64,000 bases of DNA. Origin: Ancylostoma caninum. Taxonomy: Eukaryota; Nematoda; Chromadorea; Rhabditida; Ancylostomatidae. How positions within the stretch are numbered: position 1 is the stretch's first letter; the number at the start of each line of letters is the position of its first letter. Shown in pieces: positions 12,871-23,500 of the stretch. A program made the position numbers and the translations under genes. Under the pieces are notes generated by a model. It saw only the letters and a list, made by a program, of their open reading frames with translations, did not search any database and had not been told where the DNA came from. The stretch is from the NCBI GenBank assembly GCA_037903475.1, contig JBAJFG010000080.1, positions 930,001-994,000 on the forward strand. Reading direction: 5' to 3'.

Positions 12871-14412
12871 AACGAGATTTTCGTGTCGAGATCTGCAGTG
12901 GTCCTGAAGTTATCTATACTGGGTTGGAAAAATCATCCAACACTGTTGAGGAACACATGCTCATGCATTTTTTTCATCTCAAAGGCAGCGCACACGGAAA
13001 TTTTTGCGTCTGAGATTTTGATCGTTTCGGATACATGGCAGTTGTCCTAACAATTCGACAGAAGTTGCACCGTCGTAGACATCGGCGTTTTCAAGACACA
13101 AAGAGATTGGATGTGTTCCAGCACCCAAGCATGAGCTGTAGCATGAAGTGAGTGGGTGTCTTCGTTAACAATCAATCTCTTTCCTTACGATAGCACATGC
13201 CTTCACTTCCACCTTCTTCCACTTTACGCCCAGGCAACTTGACCATTCCGTGTAAACAGCCTAAATTAGTAGTAATGGAAATCGTGCTTATCGCGCAAAC
13301 CTAGAACAATCAAATGAATCGCTGGGTACAGTATATAACTGCGACCAACGAGCTGGCGCCCTGCCAAGCCCCCATGCGGGCTTTGATCTACGGGGTCAGA
13401 TGGGGGGTCCACTACATTCTTATTAGTAGTAGCGGCTCAACTCCAACACGAGGTGGTCCGACGACATTCCGGCTTATGGCTACAGAGGTGAGCATCATGT
13501 TGGTTTTCTTCCTCATGCTTGTTTTTGGTTCTATTATCTTTTTGTTAAATTGGTTTTCAGTAGAAGAATGAGGCTTTCGGGAGAGGGGGGGGGGTGGGTA
13601 GGCGAGAGGGGGTAAATTGTTTATAGTTTCCAGAGACGACGCTGAAACATTAACTGAAATGAAGTTAAGTAACAATCTTGGCCATTTGCTAAAGCTAATC
13701 CTACACCACACGAACGCGAAGACTGTCCATACTTTCAGCAGCGTAATAGGGGCGATTTAGAGGGAACAATTCCGATTGGAGCAGATATTTCACAGGCGTT
13801 GACGCTGGGAAGGGTTTAATGGGCTGCTGAGAAGTCCACGTTTCATAGATTGTCCCAAATATGCGTGGAAGAAGCTCCCCAAGGTACACAGAAAGCGCTT
13901 GAGAAATACACTATCAATAAATGGTCTTCATCCCCAGGAAGATCATACATTTTTCTGCTGGGCATGTATGTTTGTTCGGGAAGATTTTCCAAATAGTTCA
14001 AGTTTCCAAATAGTTACCCCCTTAGTTGTGTCTTCTCTGCAAATTTCAAGTCAATCCATGAAATCAGGACTCTGCACAAGTTCTTTGAGCTCTAATCTAC
14101 TACTAAAGACCCCTGTTTAAAAGTGGTGACCTGCTGACAAGTTGTTTAGTGAGATACACAAGATGCACCTCGGGATAACATCAAAACATGATAGCTAAGG
14201 ATTGGCAATTCTATGATTCTTTTTTATTCCACAGTGATTCTATTCATTAGTGGAGGCTCACGTTGAAAGCAGCAAAAAAAAAAATCAACGATTGAGATCC
14301 CATCGTATTCCACGGGTTTGAGGAAAGCAGAGCTCACAGTTCATATGAAGAGATTGCGCGAAACACGCGAGCTCTGTCTATACATTTTATTCTAGGTGGT
14401 GAGCAGATCCCG

Positions 14413-14478
14413 CCAAGAAGAAACGCTTGGGACTATATAAGTACTCTTATACATATAGTCCCAAGCGTTTCTTCTTGG
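14413..14478. repeat. perfect hairpin, 26-bp stem and 14-base loop
   Basis: CCAAGAAGAAACGCTTGGGA begins the left arm (14413-14438); the right arm (14453-14478) is its exact complement, with the loop at 14439-14452. No TA duplication or longer inverted repeat flanks it. It has pre-miRNA-like dimensions but a completely perfect stem, more like a tiny inverted-repeat element or a recent inverted duplication. Confidence 0.85.
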
Positions 14479-14563
14479 GGGGACTCTTTAGCCGCTCGAC
14501 CACATGCGCGTCAAAAGCAGCACTAATGGAAATTTTTTGAATTGAAGGTTTCGGGGTTTTTAG

Positions 14564-14795
14564 AGACGTCGCGGACGAGTGTTCCGTGACGGGTCACGCC
14601 ACGGAACCCTGCAAATGGTACAAATTTCATAAACAAGCTCCCGCTGAAGCACATGCGCACACCCTGTCAACGGCGTTAGCTCTGGCGCGACGAAACCTTA
14701 ATGTCCAGGATGTGCAGATGTGTCCATCTTCGCAGATAGGCGGCCAATCAAGGTGTTCAACTTACTGTTGCGATTGTCCAGCGGCCGGCTACATG
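14564..14795 (+). CDS. internal exon of an unrecognised Cys-rich protein
   Basis: The exon lies between a good acceptor (GGGGTTTTTAG, ending 14563) and donor ATG|GTAAATG at 14796. It has one leading base plus 77 codons, all open. It holds eight cysteines, including DECSVTG, EPCKWYKFH, a CSTYCCDC cluster and a final GYM, which suggests a disulphide-rich extracellular domain. A possible following segment starts at about 14880 after CATCCGCAG and reaches a stop within eight codons. A segment after TCGTTTCAG near 15033 is an alternative. I found no earlier exon that fits the phase. It lies just upstream of the tRNA array on the same strand. Confidence 0.42.
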
Positions 14796-15385
14796 GTAAA
14801 TGACTCCCTTGTGAATGTGATGTGAAAATTTCCGTGAGTGCTGCCGTTAAAGCTCCCATTGCCTGCCTGTTCATCCGCAGTCTCCACTAGCATCACAGTG
14901 GTGATTTCTTGACCGATGATACATCAAATGCAGAGCAGCGCGCTGACCTATACCAGTCTATACATTTTCGTTTCTTCAGCGATTATTTTCATTAGATTTC
15001 ATGCTTTTCCCAGAGTTCTATTTATCGTTTCAGGTGCAAAGAGAGCAAGTATCCATTGTGCAACAGAACAGCTAGTGAATAAGATCGATCGACTTCCGAG
15101 AAATAGCATTCACGCCGAGATCGGTGCAGTTCAGCTTCGGCTTCTCAAGGGGTGAGTGCTTAGCATACGGCATGCGTTGAAATTTCGAAAGAGAAAATCT
15201 CCCATGTGGTGTCCCAAAGTAGCTAATGCACCACATAGGCGTCTATTCTTCAGATGTCATCCTCAATGTGGGGTTTGTACGTCTTCGCGCAAGGGTTCAC
15301 TTGACATCAGTTTCTGTTCACAGAGACAATGTTCTTCCACTGAAAATTCACAAAAACGGAAATTTAACCGTTCCAGTGGCCGAGT

Positions 15386-15405
15386 GCTTCCGTGGCGCAA
15401 TCGGC

Positions 15406-15441
<36 letters not shown>

Positions 15442-15458
15442 GAGCCCACCCGGGAGCG
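15386..15458 (+). tRNA. tRNA-Asn (GTT), copy 1
   Basis: A 73-base cloverleaf: acceptor GCTTCCG with CGGGAGC plus discriminator G, anticodon loop CTGTTAA (GTT), stem TTCGG/CCGAA, T arm GGTGG TTCGAGC CCACC. A box TGGCGCAATCGG and B box GGTTCGAGCCC are present. A TTTT pol III stop lies at 15464-15467. The upstream base pattern is CCGAGT where other units have CCGCGT. Confidence 0.96.
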
Positions 15459-15621
15459 AAACCTTTTGCAGAGCCGCAGAGGGTCTGGATGCCATTCTTG
15501 AACATGGGGTTCCTACGTCTTCTTCGAGGTTTTCATTTCGCATCAGTTTCTGTTCACAGAGACAATGTTCTTCCACTGAAAATTCACAAAAACGGAAATT
15601 TAACCGTTCCAGTGGCCGCGT

Positions 15622-15641
15622 GCTTCCGTGGCGCAATCGGC

Positions 15642-15677
<36 letters not shown>

Positions 15678-15694
15678 GAGCCCACCCGGGAGCG
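15622..15694 (+). tRNA. tRNA-Asn (GTT), copy 2
   Basis: Identical to copy 1 across the tRNA. Its spacer has the GTTCTTCC variant, as in unit 1. A TTTT terminator follows six bases after the discriminator. Confidence 0.96.
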
Positions 15695-15857
15695 AAACCT
15701 TTTGCAGAGCCGCAGAGGGTCTGGATGCCATTCCTGAACATGGGGTTTCTACGTCTTCTTCGAGGGGTTCATTTCACATCAGTTTCTGTTCACAGAGACA
15801 ATGCTCTTTCACTGAAAATTCACAAAAACGGAAATTTAACCGTTCCAGTGGCCGCGT

Positions 15858-15877
15858 GCTTCCGTGGCGCAATCGGC

Positions 15878-15913
<36 letters not shown>

Positions 15914-15930
15914 GAGCCCACCCGGGAGCG
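15858..15930 (+). tRNA. tRNA-Asn (GTT), copy 3
   Basis: Canonical cloverleaf and internal promoter. The spacer changes to the GCTCTTTC variant here. Confidence 0.96.
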
Positions 15931-16093
15931 AAACCTTTTGCAGAGCCGCAGAGGGTCTGGATGCCATTCCTGAACATGGGGTTTCTACGTCTTCTTCGAG
16001 GGGTTCATTTCACATCAGTTTCTGTTCACAGAGACAATGCTGTTTCACTGAAAATTCACAAAAACGGAAATTTAACCGTTCCAGTGGCCGCGT

Positions 16094-16113
16094 GCTTCCG
16101 TGGCGCAATCGGC

Positions 16114-16149
<36 letters not shown>

Positions 16150-16166
16150 GAGCCCACCCGGGAGCG
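16094..16166 (+). tRNA. tRNA-Asn (GTT), copy 4
   Basis: Canonical tRNA with a GCTGTTTC spacer. Units 3-4 and 5-6 look like a duplicated pair by spacer type. Confidence 0.96.
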
Positions 16167-16329
16167 AAACCTTTTGCAGAGCCGCAGAGGGTCTGGATGC
16201 CATTCCTGAACATGGGGTTTCTACGTCTTCTTCGAGGGGTTCATTTCACATCAGTTTCTGTTCACAGAGACAATGCTCTTTCACTGAAAATTCACAAAAA
16301 CGGAAATTTAACCGTTCCAGTGGCCGCGT

Positions 16330-16349
16330 GCTTCCGTGGCGCAATCGGC

Positions 16350-16385
<36 letters not shown>

Positions 16386-16402
16386 GAGCCCACCCGGGAG
16401 CG
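16330..16402 (+). tRNA. tRNA-Asn (GTT), copy 5
   Basis: Canonical tRNA with a GCTCTTTC spacer, repeating the unit-3 type. Confidence 0.96.
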
Positions 16403-16565
16403 AAACCTTTTGCAGAGCCGCAGAGGGTCTGGATGCCATTCCTGAACATGGGGTTTCTACGTCTTCTTCGAGGGGTTCATTTCACATCAGTTTCTGTTCA
16501 CAGAGACAATGCTGTTTCACTGAAAATTCACAAAAACGGAAATTTAACCGTTCCAGTGGCCGCGT

Positions 16566-16638
16566 GCTTCCGTGGCGCAATCGGCAGCGCGTTCGGCTGT
16601 TAACCGAAAGGCTTGTGGTTCGAGCCCACCCGGGAGCG
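16566..16638 (+). tRNA. tRNA-Asn (GTT), copy 6, T-stem variant
   Basis: Two substitutions turn AGGTTGGTGG into AGGCTTGTGG, so the first T-stem pair (G-C) becomes a T-C mismatch. Anticodon and acceptor arms are intact. GCTGTTTC spacer. Confidence 0.9.
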
Positions 16639-16801
16639 AAACCTTTTGCAGAGCCGCAGAGGGTCTGGATGCCATTCCTGAACATGAGGTTTCTACGTCT
16701 TCTTCGAGGGGTTCATTTCACATCAGTTTCTCTTCACAGAGACAATGCTGTTTCACTGAAAATTCACAAAAACGGAAATTTAACCGTTCCAATGGCCACG
16801 T

Positions 16802-16821
16802 GCTTCCGTGGCGCAATCGGC

Positions 16822-16857
<36 letters not shown>

Positions 16858-16874
16858 GAGCCCACCCGGGAGCG
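16802..16874 (+). tRNA. tRNA-Asn (GTT), copy 7
   Basis: Canonical tRNA. Just upstream the spacer reads CCAATGGCCACG instead of CCAGTGGCCGCG. Confidence 0.96.
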
Positions 16875-17037
16875 AAACCTTTTGCAGAGCCGCAGAGGGT
16901 CTGGATGCCATTCCTGAACATGGGGTTTCTACGTCTTCTTCGAGGGGTTCATTTCACATCAGTTTCTGTTCACAGAGACAATGCTCTTTCAATGAAAATT
17001 CACGAAAACGGAAATTTAACCGTTCCAGTGGCCGCGT

Positions 17038-17057
17038 GCTTCCGTGGCGCAATCGGC

Positions 17058-17093
<36 letters not shown>

Positions 17094-17110
17094 GAGCCCA
17101 CCCGGGAGCG
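17038..17110 (+). tRNA. tRNA-Asn (GTT), copy 8
   Basis: Canonical tRNA; the spacer carries private changes (CAATGAAAATTCACGAAAAC). Confidence 0.96.
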
Positions 17111-17273
17111 AAACCTTTTGCAGAGCCGCAGAGGGTCTGGATGCCATTCTTGAACATGGGGTTTCTACGTCTTCTTCGAGGGGTTCATTTCACATCAGTT
17201 TCTCTTCACAGAGACAATGCTGTTTCACTGAAAATTCACAAAAACGGAAATTTAACCGTTCCAGTGGCCGCGT

Positions 17274-17346
17274 GCTTCCGTGGCGCAATCGGCAGCGCGT
17301 TCGGCTGTTAACCGAAAGGCTTGTGGTTCGAGCCCACCCGGGAGCG
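17274..17346 (+). tRNA. tRNA-Asn (GTT), copy 9, T-stem variant
   Basis: Same AGGCTTGTGG change as copy 6, again behind a GCTGTTTC spacer, so the variant moved with its unit. Confidence 0.9.
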
Positions 17347-17509
17347 AAACCTTTTGCAGAGCCGCAGAGGGTCTGGATGCCATTCTTGAACATGGGGTTT
17401 CTACGTCTTCTTCGAGGGGTTCATTTCACATCAGTTTCTGTTCACAGAGACAATGTTCATTCACTGAAAATTCACAAAAACGGAAATTTAACCGTTCCAG
17501 TGGCCGCGT

Positions 17510-17529
17510 GCTTCCGTGGCGCAATCGGC

Positions 17530-17565
<36 letters not shown>

Positions 17566-17582
17566 GAGCCCACCCGGGAGCG
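17510..17582 (+). tRNA. tRNA-Asn (GTT), copy 10
   Basis: Canonical tRNA; first unit with the GTTCATTC spacer type that dominates the right half. Confidence 0.96.
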
Positions 17583-17745
17583 AAACCTTTTGCAGAGCCG
17601 CAGAGGGTCTGGATGCCATTCTTGAACATGGGGTTTCTACGTCTTCTTCGAGGGGTTCATTTCACATCAGTTTCTGTTCACAGAGACAATGTTCATTCAC
17701 TGAAAATTCACAAAAACGGAAATTTAACCGTTCCAGTGGCCGCCT

Positions 17746-17765
17746 GCTTCCGTGGCGCAATCGGC

Positions 17766-17801
<36 letters not shown>

Positions 17802-17818
17802 GAGCCCACCCGGGAGCG
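17746..17818 (+). tRNA. tRNA-Asn (GTT), copy 11
   Basis: Canonical tRNA; the base pattern before it is CCGCCT, shared only with copy 15. Confidence 0.96.
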
Positions 17819-17980
17819 AAACCTTTTGCAGAGCCGCAGAGGGTCTGGATGCCATTCTTGAACATGGGGTTTCTACGTCTTCTTCGAGGGGTTCATTTCA
17901 CATCAGTTTCTGTTCGCCGAGACAATGCTGTTTCACTGAAAATTCACAAAACGGAAATTTAACCGTTCCAGTGGCCGCGT

Positions 17981-18052
17981 GCTTCCGTGGCGCAATCGGC
18001 AGCGCGTTCGGCTGTTAACCGAAAGGCTTGTGGTTCGAGCCCACCGGGAGCG
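17981..18052 (+). tRNA. tRNA-Asn (GTT), copy 12, probably defective
   Basis: 72 bases. It has the AGGCTTGTGG T-stem change and also lacks one C after the T stem (CCACCGGGAG), which breaks the last acceptor pair. The spacer also has private changes (GTTCGCCGAG and one missing A). Likely a tRNA pseudogene within the array. Confidence 0.8.
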
Positions 18053-18216
18053 AAACCTTTTGCAGAGCCGCAGAGGGTCTGGATGCCATTCTTGAACATG
18101 GGGTTTCTACGTCTTCTTCGAGGGGTTCATTTCACATAGATTTTTTGTTCACAGAGACAATGTTCATTCACTGAAAATTCACAAAAACGGAAATTTAACC
18201 GTTCCAGTGGCCGCGT

Positions 18217-18236
18217 GCTTCCGTGGCGCAATCGGC

Positions 18237-18272
<36 letters not shown>

Positions 18273-18289
18273 GAGCCCACCCGGGAGCG
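18217..18289 (+). tRNA. tRNA-Asn (GTT), copy 13
   Basis: Canonical tRNA. The spacer before it has CATAGATTTTTTG in place of CATCAGTTTCTG. Confidence 0.96.
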
Positions 18290-18452
18290 AAACCTTTTGC
18301 AGAGCCGCAGAGGGTCTGGATGCCATTCCTGAACATGGGGTTTCTACGTCTTCTTCGAGGGGTTCATTTCACATCAGTTTCTGTTCACAGAGACAATGTT
18401 CATTCACTGAAAATTCACAAAAACGGAAATTTAACCGTTCCAATGGCCGCGT

Positions 18453-18472
18453 GCTTCCGTGGCGCAATCGGC

Positions 18473-18508
<36 letters not shown>

Positions 18509-18525
18509 GAGCCCACCCGGGAGCG
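18453..18525 (+). tRNA. tRNA-Asn (GTT), copy 14
   Basis: Canonical tRNA with GTTCATTC spacer and a CCAATGGCC variant shared with copy 16. Confidence 0.96.
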
Positions 18526-18688
18526 AAACCTTTTGCAGAGCCGCAGAGGGTCTGGATGCCATTCCTGAACATGGGGTTTCTACGTCTTCTTCGAGGGGTT
18601 CATTTCACATCAGTTTCTGTTCACAGAGACAATGTTCATTCACTGAAAATTCACAAAAACGGAAATTTAACCGTTCCAGTGGCCGCCT

Positions 18689-18708
18689 GCTTCCGTGGCG
18701 CAATCGGC

Positions 18709-18744
<36 letters not shown>

Positions 18745-18761
18745 GAGCCCACCCGGGAGCG
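18689..18761 (+). tRNA. tRNA-Asn (GTT), copy 15
   Basis: Canonical tRNA; upstream CCGCCT as in copy 11, suggesting exchange between these units. Confidence 0.96.
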
Positions 18762-18924
18762 AAACCTTTTGCAGAGCCGCAGAGGGTCTGGATGCCATTC
18801 TTGAACATGGGGTTTCTACGTATTCTTCGAGGGGTTCATTTCACATCAGTTTCTGTTCACAGAGACAATGCTCTTTCACTGAAAATTCACGAAAACGGAA
18901 ATTTAACCGTTCCAATGGCCGCGT

Positions 18925-18944
18925 GCTTCCGTGGCGCAATCGGC

Positions 18945-18980
<36 letters not shown>

Positions 18981-18997
18981 GAGCCCACCCGGGAGCG
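18925..18997 (+). tRNA. tRNA-Asn (GTT), copy 16
   Basis: Canonical tRNA with the GCTCTTTC spacer otherwise seen in units 3, 5 and 8. Confidence 0.96.
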
Positions 18998-19160
18998 AAA
19001 CCTTTTGCAGAGCCGCAGAGGGTCTGGATGCCATTCTTGAACATGGGGTTTCTACGTCTTCTTCGAGGGGTTCATTTCACATCAGTTTCTGTTCACAGAG
19101 ACAATGTTCATTCACTGAAAATTCACAAAAACGGAAATTTAACCGTTCCAGTGGCCGCGT

Positions 19161-19180
19161 GCTTCCGTGGCGCAATCGGC

Positions 19181-19216
<36 letters not shown>

Positions 19217-19233
19217 GAGCCCACCCGGGAGCG
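19161..19233 (+). tRNA. tRNA-Asn (GTT), copy 17 (last)
   Basis: Canonical tRNA. Downstream the repeat continues until about 19330 and then diverges (TCTTAAAGAAAATGTCTTCC), marking the array edge. Confidence 0.96.
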
Positions 19234-19574
19234 AAACCTTTTGCAGAGCCGCAGAGGGTCTGGATGCCATTCTTGAACATGGGGTTTCTACGTCTTCTTC
19301 GAGGGGTTCATTTCACATCAGTTTCTGTTCTTAAAGAAAATGTCTTCCCCCTGAAAATTTACAGAAACTAGAATTTAATGTCGATTTTATTCTTGATAGG
19401 AGTGAAGCCTTGCTGGGTAATTTCATTAAAGTTGCTTCTTTGGGATCACAATCCTAGATTTCCCTTCTTTCTGTTATAAAAGATGAACGTCAAGTAAATA
19501 TTAAGGTAACTTAAGGCGACTTTTATACTTTTCAACCACGACTCCACGCCACGGTCATATGTGTGCATGTACTA

Positions 19575-20417
19575 GGGTGGTCAGAAAGTCTTGAGCCGAT
19601 TTTTTTGAAAGTTCTAGAACTTTTGATTATTGATCGGTACCCATGACCTACCATGTGGTAATCGTAGACCAAACTCGGGGCTTCTCCATAGTAGGCATAT
19701 ATAGAAGGATTGGCTTTCCTAACTTCAATTATGACGTCAATTCCAAAAGAGGTCCTCCTACCCAAGATCAGTTTTTGGAATAACTAATTACTGAAGATGA
19801 GAGTTGTGTCCTCTACGATTCTAACATCTTGCTATGTGGCTCCGTCGAGCAGAAGATCCACCAAATCGCACCCCCAGCCAAACAGGTGTTTCCTTTGCTA
19901 CCTCTGGAATTCGCCAGGAATGTCGATTGTAAGCTGCTCTTGCAAACGTACAAGATCATCAGTAACACATACGCCAATCAGTTCCGGAAGGTCGCGGATG
20001 CTGTTCGAGAAAAACGGCCATGACGAGTTTTTTGCACACCTTCGCCATGGTGACGCTAGGCCCCATTTTGCTCAAGGGACCCCTGAAAAATAGGAGGGGC
20101 TGGGTTGGGACACGCTTCCCCACTTACCGTATTCTCCTGACGTTGCCACTTCTGACTGTCACTTATTTCATCCCCTCGAGGCATTCCTGGCTAAGAAAAA
20201 ATTCACCAAAGTTGACCATGTTGAAACGGAGGTCAGCGATTTCTTTGGCTCCCAGTCTTTCCATTCCTGGGAAAAGGGGACCGCTGACCTGCCCATTAGG
20301 TGGGACACAGCATTGACTAACTGTGGCTATTATATTGTTGAGCAAATTCCACTGTGGGCTGAGTAATAAAAGAAAGCGCAAAAAAGTCCAAAACGGCTCA
20401 AGACTTTCTGACCACCC
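19575..20417 (+). mobile_element. degenerate mariner element
   Basis: About 24-bp inverted ends (GGGTGGTCAGAAAGTCTTGA) lie between TA duplications at 19573-19574 and 20418-20419. At 843 bases it is shorter than a full mariner (about 1.3 kb), so the N-terminal third of the transposase is missing. The remaining plus-strand code matches a mariner catalytic C terminus in shifted frames: GDARPHF in one frame near 20055, then PYSPDVATSDCHLF and later DLPIRW in another, to a stop at 20364-20366. Frameshifts make it inactive. It sits about 100 bases past the stop codon of the formin gene, probably within or just beyond its 3' UTR. Confidence 0.85.
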
Positions 20418-20517
20418 TAATATTATAGAAGAATAGCTGTGAACACATTACGAATACAACAGCCAGCGCTTATTTTCTTCCACTTTATCCTGATACATAC
20501 ACATAGTCGTAAAGAAT

Positions 20518-23500
20518 TCACATCCACTTTGGTTTAGCTTTAACAGGAGTGGTAGCTTCCTGCGGTCGATGGGTGGCAGTCCGTCTTAGAGGCCTGGGTA
20601 TCTCAGTGGCATCCATTTTCGGTAGACTTTGCTGTTGTGGAACACTGCCCGTTTTTATGAGACTTGGTCGAGAACTGGTTGAAACTTGAGGCTTCACAGG
20701 TACATCTCGCCTTTCTTGCAGAGCATCCTTTCGTTTTTGAGGGAGATTGGTCACCCTACGTCCGTTCTGTGACTGCTGGTCATTTGTTCCGGATGGAGGA
20801 GGGCTGCGATGAGAGAGCGATGGAGACGACGTGAAAACAGCTGCTCGCGAAGTGGCCACAGTTATTTTCACTTGACTGCTCGGCCTCTTTGTTGCTCCCG
20901 TTGTCGTGTCGATTTTATTTGTTGCTGGAGCGTGAGATGCTGGCTTGCTTCTCGAAATGGGCAACACTTTAGAAGTATGGGTAGGCGATGCAGCACTCGC
21001 TGGTTTCCTCGCAGGAGCAGTCGCAGCCCTTTTGACGGGAGTTGTGAGCGATTTCTAAAAAATTCTGGGATCAAAACACAAACGGATCTCACTGAACGTT
21101 AAATCATGTGTTCCGTAAACGCAGAAAAAGGACATCGGATTTGGAGTAGGTTTTCTAAAAGATTAAAGAATGGACAAAACAGCGTTTGTCATGTTCTCCG
21201 ACAAGAGCCCCAGCGCCCGATATTCTTGGGGAAACTCATGGTGCAAACCGCAATTTTTTTCGGTAAAGAATCAATGAAAGAAGGAAGTCTTATTTATCAG
21301 AAGGTAGAAACTAATGAAGAACAAGATGCGGTATGTGGTGACTCCAGAAATAATCCAGCATCTCACCTGTGGTGTAGATCGACGTTGAGCAGCTTGCTGC
21401 AAAGTGATCCGTGTAGAGGAGACTCCAGCGCTTCCGCTTTTTTGAGTCGCTGAGGTCTAAAAAATGCACTTGAATGAAGAAAAAACAGATTGTGGAATTA
21501 TCCAAGAAAATAGATACCTTCATCTCGTCTACTGTCCTAGCCGGAAGTGTAGATGCTGTTTTCCCTTGTGGAACCCTCGCTTGAGTTGTTAGCCTGCTGA
21601 GTGCGACCGTCTTCGAATTCACCTAAAATTTCAAATGTAATCCTTCATATATGCATGTATGTGGAAATTTGCAATAACCGCAACATGAAAATTTTGATTT
21701 TTTCCAAGCAATAACGTGTGAATATACAAAATTTTACAGCGAAGAGCTCTCACTCATGGTCTTCTTCCCACAGTTAGTTCACCCACAGCTACAAGGGCAC
21801 CGGGAGCGCTGTCACTCGTTTTCCGAGGTCTTCACGTTTGTAATAAAAGAGTGATCGGTGGTGGTAGCAGGAGAAAAACGAATTTTCTAACCTCTTAAAA
21901 TAGAAAAAGCCAAGTGAAAGCTCTAAGCGCTTTTTTCAGGGATTACAAAAGCGGGGCCCTCTTCAAGAAGTTATTTCGCATACTCATCGCGTCAAAATAC
22001 TGCAATTTCAGTGTCATAGGACAAGAAAGGTTCGCTGCGGTTTGTAGTTTTATGTGGATTGCGAACTAAATAATCTGATTTTGTAATATGCCTGTTGGAG
22101 CCCGAAGTCCTGTGATCATAATGACCACCCACCAGTAGATCCAGGAATATTGTAGGTGATCTGTGTTATCCTGACCTCCGTGATCTCCGGTATATAAGGA
22201 GACTCGTATAAAAGGAGCAAATTTGTCCCATAATTCAGTTGCTTCAATAAATATCCTGTCCACCGCCTTTGTCACAAGCCGCAGGACTTGGAGGCAACAA
22301 TGCCACTCTTTATGTAGTAATAAAAGACTTTTAAACACTTTCAAGCAACATTTCCTGATGCAAAACATTTCACTCACGATGATGGATGCCGCAGAATCGA
22401 AAATAGCAGAATGACTGCCTTCCGAAAACGTAAACCAACACCTAATTCTTAACTTTTTTCAGAATGTACGGGCCCTATTGATTTGAAAATCAGATCCGTT
22501 TTGTGAATGGGTCCCAGATTCAGCGAATAATATGCGCATTCCCCAGATGGAAAAGCCTATGAACTCCTTTCTATTCTCATGAAGGTACAGTCCTTGTCGA
22601 AAAGATAGACGGATTGCGCGTGCGGTTGTATAGCGTTGCGGCCGCAGATTCGCTGCGGGACCTACGGGACCGTTTCAATTAGAGCATGCTCTCTGCATCC
22701 ATCGTTCAGGTCCCGCCGCGATTCTGTGGCCACGGAATCTTTTCTTTTCGAGAAGGACTATAAACAATTTTGAAGATATGTATGTGTCAAAACGGAAATC
22801 TCGTCGACGGCTAAGTTCCCAAAACGGATAAATCTCTCTAGGATTGCAGGATAAGAAAACCGCCAATATGCGGTTACATATCCAGTAGATTCGCATTCAC
22901 AGAGCATATCTTGCATACCGCCCAATATCATTTTTGAGGTCTTATTTGTGAAGTGAAGGGAGACTATATATGTATATAAAAGTGACTGTGGTACTAACAG
23001 GTGCTGGAACACGTGAAGGTTGCACATTAGCAGCTGGCCGCTTCTGAGGGGCAGTTGGAGAAAGGATCTGCAATAAAAGCTTTTTTCGCCCAAGTCTTCA
23101 TAGCATGGGTGAAATATCCTCACTTTCTTCTCGTTTTTAGCTCCAGGAACTGACTTCTCAGTCGTTCGTTTTGAAACTGATTCAGATGCTTGCATGGTAG
23201 CAGCAGTTCCCACGTCCTGATTGTTGTTGTTTTCTGAAATGGAAGTACAAAACTTCCAATGAAATTCAGGCAAAGCAATAGGAGCAGCACCTTTCTGATC
23301 CATTTCAGGATAGTTTATTCCAGTTTCCGCGACAGGTTTCGTACCCTCCGGTTTTCTAATCAGATGCGAGGAAGACTAAAAGTAAATGAACATGCTCCAG
23401 AGAACAACTGACAAACACGTAAGAAGCGACTTGAGAAATACGCATTTAGAATGCTTATAACTTGAAAAGAAAAACTCACGTTCTTCTCTAAAATCTCCAC

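Larger units (their letters stand above)
15245..19377 (+). repeat. tandem array of 236-bp units, each with a tRNA-Asn gene
   Basis: Seventeen units stand head to tail. Each has about 150 bases of spacer (with ACGGAAATTTAACCGTTCC just upstream) and one 73-base tRNA-Asn. Spacing between tRNA starts is exactly 236 except one 235 step. The edge units decay: the first upstream half and the region after 19330 are diverged versions of the spacer. Spacer variants fall in blocks (GTTCTTCC in units 1-2, GCTCTTTC or GCTGTTTC in units 3-9, 12 and 16, GTTCATTC in units 10, 11, 13-15 and 17), as expected from unequal exchange. The many 167-codon ORFs over this region are artefacts of the repeat. Confidence 0.97.

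Noticed and set aside
15156..19371. Many overlapping 146-167-codon plus-strand ORFs and 67-codon minus-strand ORFs (motifs such as FAPGWARTTNLSV)
   Set aside because: They are translations of the tRNA gene and spacer; the unit length (236) is not a multiple of three, the pattern repeats with every unit, and the same peptide appears on both strands as a shadow of tRNA-Asn.
15245..19377. CRISPR array
   Set aside because: The regular spacing comes from whole 236-bp units including identical spacers; there are no short repeats with unique spacers, and the DNA is eukaryotic.
20809..21102. Plus-strand ORFs opposite the formin last exon
   Set aside because: Shadows of the Ser/Arg-rich coding exon on the minus strand.
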